A stretch of DNA of 64,000 nt, taken from Epiperipatus broadwayi. Its lineage: Eukaryota; Onychophora; Udeonychophora; Euonychophora; Peripatidae. The notes below the pieces were generated by a model. That model worked only from the letters and a program-made list of their open reading frames with translations, did not search any database and was not told the origin of the DNA. This document shows positions 36,511 to 47,329 of this stretch, in pieces. The position numbers were made by a program, and so were the translations under genes. Positions within the stretch are counted from its first letter, which is position 1. Each line of letters opens with the position of its first letter. The stretch spans positions 9,076,682 to 9,140,681 of the forward strand of contig JAQFVV010012398.1 of the NCBI GenBank assembly GCA_028023455.1. Direction: 5' to 3'.

Positions 36511-37580
36511 CAACCAATACATCAAAATGACTAAAAAATTGGCCTATATTGCCGATAATAATTTTTTCCCTTCAATTTGCTTATATGTAAACATTAGATC
36601 GTCTCAAATATTCTATTTCAGGACCAAAGTTTTTTGGGTCTGCTGAAAAGCTTTTGTGATTAAAATAAGGTTATTATTTATTAAGCTGATAGTTGCTAAC
36701 CTGCAGCGAGATGTTACTGGTTTTTATTTCATTTAATCCTTTAATTGAGAATGGCATATATATGTGTGCGTGCATATATAAAAATTTATTTGAATAAAAG
36801 CATTTTGAAAATAAATATAACTGTGTCAAATGAAAACAATATCAGTAATTAAATTCCTGAAAAAAAAAAAACTGGGTTTCTAGAACCGGTAGTTTCGCTA
36901 GCAAAAGGTGTATCAGTTTTGAGATGAGGAAATTTGTAGAAGTGTCCCCAGGCATTATGACGTATTAAAATTTGGTCTAAATTTATTTTCATTGCACAGT
37001 TTGGTCAAATAGTAGACCAAAAGTTCATAGTGCTAATTACGAAAAACTGATAGTAGAAAGCGTTTGATAATCTATTTTTTTAAGTCTCGTATTCAAATTT
37101 AGTATAAAAAGAAACTGCATTTTTTTGCTTCAAATCCTACTGATTATAATAATATCAGGACTAACTGAGGTTTGTTATATATATTTTTTACTTTTATTAA
37201 TATAAATAAATTTACTAACTTTATTATTGAACATAATTTTCTTTGATTTAAAATATTTTTAGATTAATTTCTATTAAAGTCTTAAAAAATTATGGAAAGC
37301 AAGTTTATTGCCTCAAATAATTCTTATAACGAATATTATAATAACAAAATATAAAGCGTGTAGTTTTTCACTGTGAAATATACATATGTGTGTGTGTAAA
37401 ATAATAAGTAATATTTACATTATTAAAATACCGAACGTATTTTAATTCTGTTACATCATCATCATTAAGAGCAATTTATAAACAAAGTCATTATTCTAAT
37501 TGCAAAAGAAAAAAACAGATAGAGAGAATTATAAGAATTTTAAAAAATTATAAAATAATAGCAAAAAAAAGGGTCAGATG
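36511..37580. other. AT-rich region, nothing recognised
   Basis: No domain, tRNA-like box or terminal repeat. A short A run lies at 36860-36871. Confidence 0.5.
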
Positions 37581-37592
37581 TACTGTGCAAAT

Positions 37593-37709
37593 TTTTTTTT
37601 TTTTTTCCATATGTCATAGCATCGGACGGGACGCGAACCCACACCCGTCTGCAACCAACTACTTGCTTGCAAGGCGGGTGCGATGACCTCTCGGCTAACA
37701 ACGCTTGAC
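37593..37709 (-). mobile_element. tRNA-derived SINE with poly(A) tail, copy 1
   Basis: On the minus strand the head reads TTAGCCGAGAGGTCATCGCA (A box and D-arm) and GTGGGTTCGCGTCCC (B box). A short tail, GATGCTATGACATATGG, follows and then an A run (T at 37592-37606 on the plus strand). The insertion is flanked by TACTGTGCAAAT at 37581-37592 and 37710-37721, a 12-bp duplication. The head resembles a class II-like or rearranged tRNA; the anticodon cannot be read safely because CTTGCAAG is a palindrome. The copy at 55370 is the same family. Confidence 0.8.
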
Positions 37710-37721
37710 TACTGTGCAAAT

Positions 37722-38945
37722 AATTAAACCGTAGAAATGCATCGGCATAGATAATTTCATTATTATGGTTAATACAGAGAGATGGCAAATGACATAAAAT
37801 GCTTATGGTAATCAGAGTTCTATATTATTTAATTAATATCAATAATTATGCGCTTATTTAATTAAGAGATTCAAGAAACAAAATTTTAAAGGAAGAGTAA
37901 ATGAAAGAGAAAGAAAAGAGATAAGATAGATGCTATGATCAGGCATCATTAAAACAGTCAATAATCTTGAATTAATTAGTAGCAAATTTAGATAATTATA
38001 TATGTCACACGAATATGATTTTTTCTAGTTCATGACACAGATAATGAAATGTGTCACAATAATGAACTATTGTAGTAAAGCATACATTTTTAATTAACAT
38101 AAAATAGGTGTGTACATTCTGAACATATAGATGTTTAAAATGTGTATAACATGCATATATATACTTTTAATTAGAAATGAGAATATAAAAAGTAATACTT
38201 CTTTTTTTAAAATTTATAATCCATTTATTTATTTGATTCTCTACAGGAAGACTATTGTGTATATATATATATAGAGAGAGAGAGAATTGTTTAAATCCCT
38301 ATGCTACTTAATGATTGAAGATGTTTTTTTTAAAAAAGAGATTTGGTATCTAAAGTGAGAGAGAACAGATTATTATCTTTTCTGTAACTCAGTAGTTAAT
38401 GATAAATTCCAAATTCGTAACTCAATAGTTAACAAGTTTATGGAATGCAATTCAAAAATGAGGAAAACTAATGTAGCTATTATAATTCAATAATTTTAAT
38501 GGATGTAACTGATGAAAATATTTTAGTATACGAAAATTGCCATTATAATTTTATTTAGAAAAACAAATAGAGTGAGATATTAATAAGACAGTGAGGGAGA
38601 TAATAAACTATTATGCTTTTTTGCACTTAAGAACGAATTCTTTCCACTACTCTTGATATTATATAGAGATAAAGAATTATAGTAAACAAATATAAGTATA
38701 AAAAAATTCAAGTATCACCACAACTTATCATAATTTCATAGATTCTTCCACCAGAAAATCAGATATTATAATTTAATAATTTTAATCGATGTAATTAATG
38801 AAAAATATTTTACCATGTATATTACTAGTAAAGGTTTAAATAATAAATCCCAGGTAAGAGATAATATCTCATTTTTAATGCCCTGAAATAAATAATCACA
38901 TTAATTTAAAAAAGATGTAAATATAAAATAACATATTGTTTTTAG
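37722..38945. other. AT-rich region, nothing recognised
   Basis: Contains a short (TA)n(GA)n tract at 38259-38284 and a local repeat of the phrase AACTCAATAGTTAA. No coding evidence. Confidence 0.5.
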
Positions 38946-38948
38946 ATA

Positions 38949-39140
38949 GATATATAATTTAGGTGGATGCAAACAATCTTTCACCCATATGGTTTGAATA
39001 GTCAGAACTTCTCATCAATAAATATTTTTAAAAATATGGATAGTCACCCAATATTTTTAAAATATTTATTGATGGGAAGTGCTGGCTATTCAAAGCACAT
39101 CTGAGAATAGTACTTTGCTTCCATTTAAATTATATATATA
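38949..39140. mobile_element. Small foldback/MITE-like element
   Basis: Two inverted arms of about 80 bases (38949-39030 and 39057-39140) surround a 25-base centre. The inner 38 bases are nearly perfect (TTTGAATAGTCAGAACTTCT against its complement), and the outer part is more diverged (ATATATAATTTAGGTGGATG against ATATATAATTTAAATGGAAG). This size and shape fit a Tc1/mariner-type MITE with TA ends, but no transposase or clear duplication is visible. Confidence 0.55.
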
Positions 39141-39240
39141 CATCAGGGACAAAGCATCCATGTATTGAAGGGAATGAGTGCTTCCATAGAAAAATTCACT
39201 AAAACTTTTAAAAGCTTGAATTCAATTTAAAAAAAAAACT

Positions 39241-39353
39241 TTCAATTTTTTTACCAAGGGTTGAATTGTTTTTTATACGCAAAGCATGAATTTGACTAAC
39301 ACATTCTTCGTTGATTATAAGAAGTTCAAACAATGCTAAGATCTAATTTACAA
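39241..39353 (+). repeat. Dispersed repeat, copy 1
   Basis: About 113 bases that recur at 42313-42428 with about 90 percent identity, including ATAAGAAGTTCAAACAATGC and CTAAGATCTAATTTACA. Identity unknown. The two copies are 3.1 kb apart in the same orientation. Confidence 0.6.
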
Positions 39354-39384
39354 TTAAAAACTTTTTAAAAAAATGTTAAAAAGT

Positions 39385-39481
39385 ATTTGGAAGATAAAAA
39401 TATACTGATAAGGTATTATTTGTTGTACCAAAGGATTTGGAAGATAAAAATATACTAATAAGGTATTATCTGTTGTACCAC
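39385..39481 (+). repeat. Tandem duplication, unit about 50 bp
   Basis: ATTTGGAAGATAAAAATATA and the following TAAGGTATTAT(T/C)TGTTGTACCA occur twice in a row, with two base differences. Confidence 0.75.
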
Positions 39482-39925
39482 CATAGAACAGCGTTACATG
39501 TTCATATTTTTTTTATTTAAAAAAAAAAAATTAAATTAAAATAAAAAGAATCTATAAGTAGCTTAAAGTGTTGTAAAACAAAACTTAAAGAAATAAAAGT
39601 GTTATGGAATTATTATGGCAAGAATGATTAAAATAGATTTCATTACAAAGAAATTAAACCACTAAACATCACATGATCACTACCCTGCCTAATAGGATAG
39701 TGGTGGCTATGGTTGTTAAAGAGCCAAAGACACCAAAAGGTATGGGTGCTGAATTGAGTTCAGACCTATATGACTATATAAGCTATTGAGCTTGGATTGA
39801 AAATATTGTGTTTTCCAATTTCATTCTCATAGTTTTGTAGTTAAATAGAGTTAAAAGGTGGGTGCTGGAGGGTTGCATTAGATCCTAAGATCTAGGTGCA
39901 GTGCTCTCAGATCCAAGGCTCCTCA

Positions 39926-39950
39926 CTGATGAAGACCACAAGCCAGAAAC
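39926..39950 (+). ncRNA. Hammerhead-like core in copy 3, first monomer
   Basis: CTGATGA, then AGACCACAAGCCA, then GAAAC (39946-39950). One stem II pair is weakened (GAC with GCC) compared with the second monomer. Confidence 0.5.
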
Positions 39951-40377
39951 TAGTCTGGGGATATTGGATGAGTAGACACTAGATAGGGATTTTATGCACA
40001 AGCCTTCTGGCATCCATTGATTGCTCTTGTTAGCATGAGATGGCACTATTATATGGAGAGTTTTGCTTTGTTTTGAATTGTTTAATAACAATTATGTGCT
40101 AGTATGAGATAGTGATCATGTGATGTTTAGTGGTTTAACACCAATCCTGCTTAATAGGATAGTGGTGGCTATGGTTGTTAAAGAGCCAAAGATACCAAAA
40201 TGTATGGGTGCTGAATTGAGTTCAGACCCATATGCCTATATAAGCTATTGAGCTTGGATTGAAAATATTAATTATTTTCAATTTCATTCTCATAGTTTTG
40301 TAGTTAAATAGAGTTAAAAGATGGGTGCTGAAGGGTTGCATTAGATCCTAAGATCTAGGTACAGTGCTCTCAGATCC

Positions 40378-40469
40378 AAGGCTCCTCACTGATGAAGGCC
40401 ACAAGCCAGAAACTAGTCTGGGGATATTGTACAAGTAGGCACTAGATAGGGATTTTATGCACAAGCCTT
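40378..40469 (+). ncRNA. Hammerhead-like ribozyme in copy 3, second monomer
   Basis: The catalytic core is CTGATGA (40389-40395), stem II GGC-CACAA-GCC, and GAAAC (40409-40413). A possible stem III pairs CTAGT (40413-40417) with ACTAG (40441-40445), followed by ATA, where an NUH cleavage triplet is expected. A possible stem I pairs AAGGCT (40378-40383) with AGCCTT (40464-40469). This gives the order of a type I hammerhead. Imperfections: an A-A mismatch at the base of stem II, a long stem III loop, and one unpaired A before the UH step. Activity is therefore an inference. Confidence 0.5.
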
Positions 40470-40819
40470 CTGGTATCCATTGATTGCTCTTGTTAGCACA
40501 AGATGGCACTACTATATGGAGAGTTTTGCTTTGTTTTGAATTACAAAAAAATTATTAAAGGTTTAATTACTAAAAATATAATTTAGAAAAATTTAAGAAA
40601 AAGTTCAATTTAAAGAATTAAGAGTTTTTTCTTATAATCACAGAGTGCCAAAAGGCAACACGCTGCATCATTCATTGGTATAAGTTTACTAGTTTAAAAA
40701 AACAATTAGAGGGAGAAGAAATTTAATTAAATAAAAAGTTAAAATTAAAATTCTCTCTTTTCATGAATTTTACTTAAAAAAAATTTTAAAAAATGTGTAT
40801 GTGTAAAAGTAAAATTGGG

Positions 40820-42180
40820 TTAAAATGTCATATAAATTGAAATTTACTTAAAGATTGCTCGGCCAATAAATAAAAGGGGAACAATAACTATAAAGTGCAG
40901 AAAACTAAAACAATGGGAAATAACTCAGAGCCATATCTTATCCAGAAGCTAGATTAATCTAAGCAGGTATGCATATTAAGAAAATAATGGTAATATAATT
41001 AATAAAATGTATAAATTAATTAAGAGTGATTAAAGAGACAATGAGATGGGATGATATAAAAGGACTAAAAATCTATTCATCATTATTCAAACTCTGGTTT
41101 CTGATTATTTTGTTTTTCATGTTTGATTTATAAGTCTCAATTAATACCATGCAGTGCTAAGCAGCCAACAGAATATGAGACCTGTCTCTAATCCTGATTC
41201 TCCAGAGCATCAGAAGTCCTCCATTTAGAAGTCATGACCATGGAATAATTTGAGCCATCAAAGATGTCTATTTCAATCAATGAAGGAAGTCAGCCAAGAG
41301 CTAAAACCCTTAGAAAGCCCAAAATCCAACTGGTTGGTAACTAATTCAACATATTAAAGTAAGGAGTCATATTCCTGAAGTATATAGTGCAGAATCCTAG
41401 GTAATTATGATCTTGCTTATTTCCCATTCATAAACTGATATTGACTTTATTGAACATTAATAGCCATAGCAATCTTTGAGTGCCTTTCATATTTATCATA
41501 TAAGTGAACTTTAGTATGTGTGTGTATACATAATGTTTCATCATATATTTTAATTAATATGTATAAAGCTTTCTTTAAGTAATTTTAAATATCATGGTAA
41601 ATGTGCATCAGTATATCTATAGTATTTTAACTGTATTATCCTTTATTGTCATATATTTAGTAAAAGTGTATTTACTTTTTTATAATTCTCTTCATTATAG
41701 TATTTTTAGTGTTGTTTAATTAAGAGTGTTTTAAATAAAGTATTTGCTTGCTAGTAATAGCTTGGTTGTTTCTCTTAATAAGTATATCACTTCCAAAAAT
41801 CATTTAATTATGTACAATCATTAAGCAGTCTATTATAGTTTGCCATCTTATAAATAAACAAAAGAGCTAGCAATGGGTTAAAACAAGTACTAAATGTGTT
41901 TACCTGATGGCCAGGCATGCTAGTTATAGTTTATGGTTATCTGGAGTCTGAGGTTTTACCTTAAAATAAATAAAAATGCTTTGGATGGCAGCCGGGTAAC
42001 ATTTAGCATCCGAGAAGTTCTATAGCCTGGAAATGTGGGCATGTGTTATATTTCTTATAGCTGTGGTTTGGTAATAGATATGTTGGTGATCTTCACCTTC
42101 TGTATTCGACTTTTCCCGTTGTTGGGCCAGTGGGCTACAATAATAAAAATGCAACTGGAGAGACTGAGGTTTAATAAGAA
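40820..42180 (+). mobile_element. Diverged LTR-like relic related to element A
   Basis: Around 41940-42020 the order TTAAAATAAATAAAAATGCT-TTGGAT then CCGGGTAACATTTAGC and GAAGTTCTA parallels LTR A (TTAAAATAAATAAAATGTTC-TGGATC, CCGGGTCACGTGTTTAGC, GGGTTCCA at about 930-1050). Around 41330 TGGTTGGTAACTAATTC parallels TAGTTACCGGTAATGTTCCC at 57-76. A TATA box (GATATAAAAGG) lies at about 41054, in the same relative place as 5176 in element A. No coding region. Kinship is inferred from these short collinear matches. Confidence 0.35.
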
Positions 42181-42312
42181 TTTTTTTAAACTGTAAATTT
42201 AAATAATCAGAGCAACCTTTCTCCCACTCAGTTCACTATATTTAAACTAATGACAGTCTGATTAGAATGAGCAATTTCAAATTCATTATTTTTTGTATGG
42301 AATTACTGTTGA

Positions 42313-42428
42313 CTTTTAATTTTTTTACCAACAGTTGAATTGTTTTTTATATATGCAAAGAATGAATTTGATTAATGCATTCTTGGTTGATTATAAGAAG
42401 TTCAAACAATGCTAAGATCTAATTTACA
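42313..42428 (+). repeat. Dispersed repeat, copy 2
   Basis: Second copy of the 113-base repeat seen at 39241-39353, same orientation. Confidence 0.6.
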
Positions 42429-43129
42429 GATAAGAGAGTTTCAGATTTTTCTAGATGTGTGTAATATATATATATATATTAGATGCTATTACATAAAAAT
42501 TGTTGTGGCAAGTGAAATAAAAACATTATAAAAAAGAAGTATGTTTCTGTTCCTAAAAAGTCACACTTAGCCACTGATATATATATATTTTCTTAAATAA
42601 TGCATGTTTTTTCAAGTGTAAGTATATTTTCACTTCTGGGTTTATTAAGGAAATGGCACACTCCTTTCTAGATATGTTGAAAACTTTCTAGTATTGTTCA
42701 CATTCTCATTTAGGTGCATCTGATGGTAAAAGACCTGGGATACACCCTTGATCCAGTCAATATGTTTTTGGATTTCAGCATAAATTACATGTTCACTTAA
42801 ATGTTATACTTCCAATGAATATCTTGAGTGGTGACATGATTATATGTATAATTAATCTTGTTTAAATATGGTGCTACTACCTAATTTTATTCTCTTTGTT
42901 TTTGTATGAATGGAATAGAAAGGAAATCTACAAAATAAATTGAAATGATCATTTACTATTTCATTAATCAAGGAAAGTATATATTTTAAAAGGATGATAC
43001 TTGTTCATGCAGAGATCACAAAGATAATCATAGCATCAAGGAATGCCACAACATTTTTTAGTAGATATACAATGCAAGAAATGTCTAGCCAAGTGATTAC
43101 CTAAAAAAAAATAAGTAAATCAGAATGCC

Positions 43130-43295
43130 AGTTTGTATATCAAAAAAAAAAAAAAGAAAAATCCACAAAGCATGATAAATATTTCTAGTAAAGAATGGAA
43201 ATATATAAGAGTCATTTCATTTGATGGTCTCTTTTTTTTTTTTGAATGGAAATATATAATCATTTTATTTGATGATCTCTTTTCTTTTTCTTTTT
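43130..43295 (+). repeat. Local tandem repeat with T runs
   Basis: GAATGGAAATATATAA followed by TCATTT(C/T)ATTTGATG and GTCTCTTTTTTT occurs twice, with unit length about 55-60 bases. An A13 run precedes it. Confidence 0.6.
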
Positions 43296-43377
43296 TTAAA
43301 AAGGAGTAATGTGAAAATATGAGCTCACCCAGTGTTGGACTCATTCAAAGTCACAAAAAGTTCAATGAAATTTAAAG

Positions 43378-43585
43378 GAAAATGAGAAAAACTCTCCATA
43401 CTATAGTGTCACTCAGTACAAGCCAGTTGGGGATATTGGATGAGTAGGTATTAGATAAGGATTTTATACACAAGCCTTCTGCATACATTGATTACTCTAG
43501 TTTGCACTGAGTGGTACTACTGTATGGAGAGTTTTGCCTGTTTTAATAACAGTTATGAGAAAGCATAAGAAATGGTGATCATGTA
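43378..43585. mobile_element. Retrozyme-like palindromic tandem element, copy 4
   Basis: The shortest copy. About 35 bases start AAAACTCTCCATAC, the strand switches at 43426/43427, and about 160 bases of reversed monomer follow, ending GATCATGTA. Flanked by AAATTTAAAG at 43368-43377 and 43586-43595 (10 bp exact). The ribozyme segment is absent because the junction falls just downstream of GAAAC in the monomer. Same termini and same switch pattern as the larger copies. Confidence 0.68.
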
Positions 43586-43595
43586 AAATTTAAAG

Positions 43596-44285
43596 TAATT
43601 AAAAACTATATACTAAATAACTAAGAAGTAAATACCTAAATAAAATAAATGGGAATATTAAAGTCAAACCAAAAGTTACCTTCTGAAGATGATCATACAT
43701 GATTATATAATTAATATGTATTTGAATTAATTATATTAAGTTTCAAAATGAATAAAATGTTTGTAAAGATAATACTTTGTGAATGAAAAATACATTATTG
43801 TTATAGTAAAAATATGTTATATTTATTCTGAAAAAAAAATGTTATATTTAAATATTTTATATAATTAAATTAAATAAACAAAAGTATATTTACGAAAATT
43901 AAATTTAAAAACATGAAATTAGAAAAGTTACAATTAATTCTAAAATGGATTAGCAAATATTTAAAAAAAAAAAAAGAATTAGAAAAGATTTTATAAAAGT
44001 TCAAATTATATAAAATTAAATAAAAATGCATTTTAGTTTAAAAAAATAACAATTAAGATTTTATAATTAAGAAATTATTTTATCAATAAATGACTCTAAG
44101 GCAACAGAAAAACAACTTATAATTATTGTCAAAATATAGCAAGAATGCGTGTGGGCTTACAATCAGAATAAACATGTTTTCCCAGGTGTTAAAAAGTCTA
44201 TATATAAAAAGTTAAGATAGATCTAATTAGCTAGAAGAGATATATTCGCATTCATTCATTCATTTGTGAATTCAATAACAAATCA
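43596..44285. other. AT-rich region, nothing recognised
   Basis: A-rich runs and no open frame. It ends at the target duplication of the hAT MITE. Confidence 0.5.
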
Positions 44286-44293
44286 GTTTAAAG

Positions 44294-45108
44294 CAGGGAT
44301 GCCCAACCCGTAGCACATGTGGCTCGCGTAACTGTTTAATGTGGCTCGAATTGCACTCTTCAAAAAAGTAAACATTTTTACAATACAAACAATAACGATA
44401 TGCAGTGTCAGGTTTCACATTAAATAAAATATATTTTTCCTGTAATTGTAATTTATATGTATGTTACCAAATTTTTAATAAATAAAATGTATTTACATTT
44501 TTTTTTCTTTTTAACATATTACACCATTTTTTTTTTTTTGCTGTACACGTTTGGTTTGGTGCTATATATATATTGTGTTTAGTGCTCTTGTATATATTGT
44601 TGTTTTTATCGAGAAAGATCCTTGTAGACGTTTGGTTTGGTGCTGTATATATATTGTGTTTAGTGCTGGAAATAGTTTTTATCGAGATAGATCCATGTAC
44701 ACGTATATATTTTGCTGTATATATCGATGTTTAGTGCTGTAAACAGTTGTTTTTATCCGTGTACACGTATATATTTTGCTGTATATATATATATTGATGT
44801 TTAGTGCTGTAAATAGTTGTTTTTATCGAGATAGATTCGTGTACACATATATATTTTGCTGTATATATTGATGTTTTCATCGAGAAAGATCCGTGTACAC
44901 GTTATTTTGGCCACATTAGAAACGGCGGATTGATACCAATGTGAATAGGCCGTCCCCCCCCCCCCACCTATCTCCCTACATTGCAGGTTTAGTACCCAAG
45001 TACCATGTTTATAAATGTAATATGAAAAATGTAATATATAATTGTGGCTCCCCAAATTTTTTTAAATTCTCAACTGGCTCGTGTCAAGTTAAAGGTTGGG
45101 CACCACTG
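44294..45108. mobile_element. Complete non-autonomous hAT transposon (MITE), 815 bp
   Basis: The ends are CAGGGATGCCCAACC (44294) and GGTTGGGCACCACTG (45094-45108), which are imperfect inverted repeats of the CAG-R-G-x-TGCCCAACC type common in hAT elements. The flanks are GTTTAAAG at 44286-44293 and 45109-45116, an exact 8-bp duplication, the hAT signature. Next to both ends is subterminal TGTGGCTCG or its counterpart TGGCTCGTG. The interior has no transposase. Instead it contains four to five irregular tandem units (44540-44900) built from GTGTTTAGTGCTG, ATCGAGA(A/T)AGATCC and TGTACACGTATATA, and a C run at 44946-44957. It must rely on transposase from elsewhere. Confidence 0.88.
44540..44900 (+). 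repeat. Tandem repeats inside the hAT MITE
   Basis: Units of about 75-100 bases containing GCTGTATATATAT, TTTAGTGCTG and TATCGAGAAAGATCC. Internal tandem arrays are common in MITEs. The 63-codon frame at 44551 is a chance product of them. Confidence 0.7.
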
Positions 45109-45116
45109 GTTTAAAG

Positions 45117-46660
45117 CATCCATTTTTTATAACTCTTAGAGAGATGCATGAAATGGTAGTGCAATGTAAAGCCAAAGTTAGAAAAGATAAAAGCAGATAC
45201 AATGCTGATAAGTCATTGTAGTTTAGTAATAATTGCCTGAATAAATAAATCGTGTAACTAGCAAGTATTTTTTAGTGCTAATTTTATTCTAGTTGTGATG
45301 GAAAACTTTTATATAAAGATGGCTTTTATTAGTATATGCTATACTATCCACTTTTTTAAAATTTAATTTCTCAATAGTGAAAATGTTTTTAAGCCATGCC
45401 TAGCCCAGTGTTGGTGATAATATAAAATACAGATATATGCCTGTCCTGATGTCTTGATAAAAGTTTGTTTCTGCTGCTTGAAGTTTGTCCTAGATATTTT
45501 AAATGAATAAATATACAGCACAAAAAATTCAAAAATCCAAAGTGGGAAATTAATCCCAAAATATAATTGATAAAACAATCAAAGAATGGAGAAATAAATA
45601 TTAAAAGACTACTATGCCAAATACAAATCTATAGTTTTAGAATGATACTAGGACAGTAAGCTTAATAATTATTAAATTCATAGTGAGATTTTTTTATGTA
45701 TATAATTGTCAATTGCAAAAATGAAATTCCGTTAACTGTAAACATCTAAATTTGTATGTTATTTATGCATGACAATTGGACAACTTTTCACTTCAGTAAT
45801 ATTAAATAACATTTTGCATCATAAAGTTTTTAATATCACATATTAATTTTAAAATAAGTTTTCTACATGATTATTAAAAATGAATACTTAGCAACCCTGC
45901 CTTGGGAATAATAATTTAAACCAAAATTAATTAGGCATTGTTTGCATCCTGAATAGAATTTTGTTTTTCCAATTGATGTGTGTGGACTGCCATCTTATAA
46001 AAGATTTTAGATTACAGGCAAAAGTAACTTTATTTTTGTCAGAATAACACTTAGACAATTCTGCTATGACTCTTTGTACATTATTAGTGTATAATAGCCA
46101 AAAAGCTCTTTGTTCAAAGTATGTTACATTATTTCTAATATTACATAAATTTACATATAACTGCATTAGAGATAAACTTAATATTGTATAATTAACAAAA
46201 TATGCCTAGCATGCTTTTGACCACTTAATCATAATAGTCATAATCATGAGAAGAGTATGTAAACACTAATTTAACTAACTTTCCAAATAATATTACTGTC
46301 AATATATCAACTCTTTATCTAACTAACTACTATGTGTAAAATAATCACTTACATATGCTACTTTGGTTTTTATAGAGATAAGAAGGCTGACCAGTGATAT
46401 TATTCAGGACAAACCTCAAATTACATAAATAAGCCTCTACTATTATGGCCAAACATTAAACTTTATATGGTAAAAGTAATTTATAATTTATTTCTAAAAC
46501 ATTGGAAATTAATAATCTATTGTAAAATCTAAAATACTAACCAATATGGTGTTGCAAATTACGTGCAAACACTGAAATGACAATTTTATAAATGTTAATA
46601 TTAATGTGCCAACTGATTTATAAAATAGCGTAGCTTGTGCAAAATTATCATTTATATATA
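45117..46660. other. Mostly non-coding AT-rich region
   Basis: Several 70-80-codon minus-strand frames (45363, 45927, 46509) are low complexity and without recognisable domains, and I do not call them genes. Confidence 0.45.
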
Positions 46661-46668
46661 CTATTCTG

Positions 46669-46715
46669 GATTTTATAGAGATGTTATACAAATGACTAAT
46701 CATCTCTATAAAATC
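46669..46715. repeat. 15-bp perfect hairpin
   Basis: GATTTTATAGAGATG (46669-46683) pairs with CATCTCTATAAAATC (46701-46715) across a 17-base loop. Similar TTTTATAGAGAT occurs at about 46372. Function unknown. Confidence 0.6.
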
Positions 46716-46760
46716 AAGATAACACTTATAAATGATCATTTTATATATGCTGAATAGATG

Positions 46761-46860
46761 CCTGTATTCAAATATTTATACATTAAACCTGCATCCTGTC
46801 CATTCCTCTTCCTGTATTCAAATATTTATACATTAAACCTGCATCCTGCCCATTCCACTT
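46761..46860 (+). repeat. Tandem duplication, unit 50 bp
   Basis: Two adjacent units start CCTGTATTCAAATATTTATA and differ at two positions. A third partial copy of the start occurs at 47284. Confidence 0.85.
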
Positions 46861-47194
46861 CTATGTGTTTAAATGGATATGGCCCTATACATGTGGGGTC
46901 AGAGTGACTTGAGGTCAACATGGACATGGCAATAATATTGGCATCAGCATGGGATTTGGGCTTTCCATCATGAGATTTTCAAGGGTATGGATGGCTGAAG
47001 AGTTGGAGACTGGAGTAGATTGAAGCCTGACCATTAAAGTATGAAGATTTGTTATCTTAATATAAACTGAGCACTGATTATATATATGTATGGGAGCTGA
47101 TAATCTGGACCAACTGATGAGTGCTGGTTCAGCACAAAATACATATATTGGTGATTATTTATCTTTTCTACATGTGTATGGTCATGTGTATCAG

Positions 47195-47260
47195 TGATAT
47201 GAGATAGTATGAATAGTTGAAGGATGCTTGAAAGTCTGAGTTCGAATCCCCTATATTTAC
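47195..47260 (+). repeat. Possible tRNA-like SINE fragment
   Basis: GAGTTCGAATCCCC at 47239 is a good Pol III B box, and TGATATGAGATAGTATGA upstream could be a decayed A box. No tail or target duplication was identified. Confidence 0.35.
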
Positions 47261-47329
47261 AATTAATCTCCAGGTATATAATGCCTGTATTCAAATATTT
47301 ATATATACATTTAAAAATCTGCACTGAAT

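Larger units (their letters stand above)
39657..40539. mobile_element. Retrozyme-like palindromic tandem element, copy 3
   Basis: A 27-base piece in one orientation (AACATCACATGATCACTA, ending about 39683) is followed by about 1.85 monomers in the other (39684-40539). Termini are the same pair as in the other copies, but this copy is flipped. It is flanked by ATTACAAAGAAATTA (39642) and ATTACAAAAAAATTA (40540), a 15-bp target duplication with one mismatch. The two monomers are 463 bases apart (CTGATGA at 39926 and 40389) and each has an intact hammerhead-like core. This is the best preserved copy for ribozyme testing. Confidence 0.77.
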
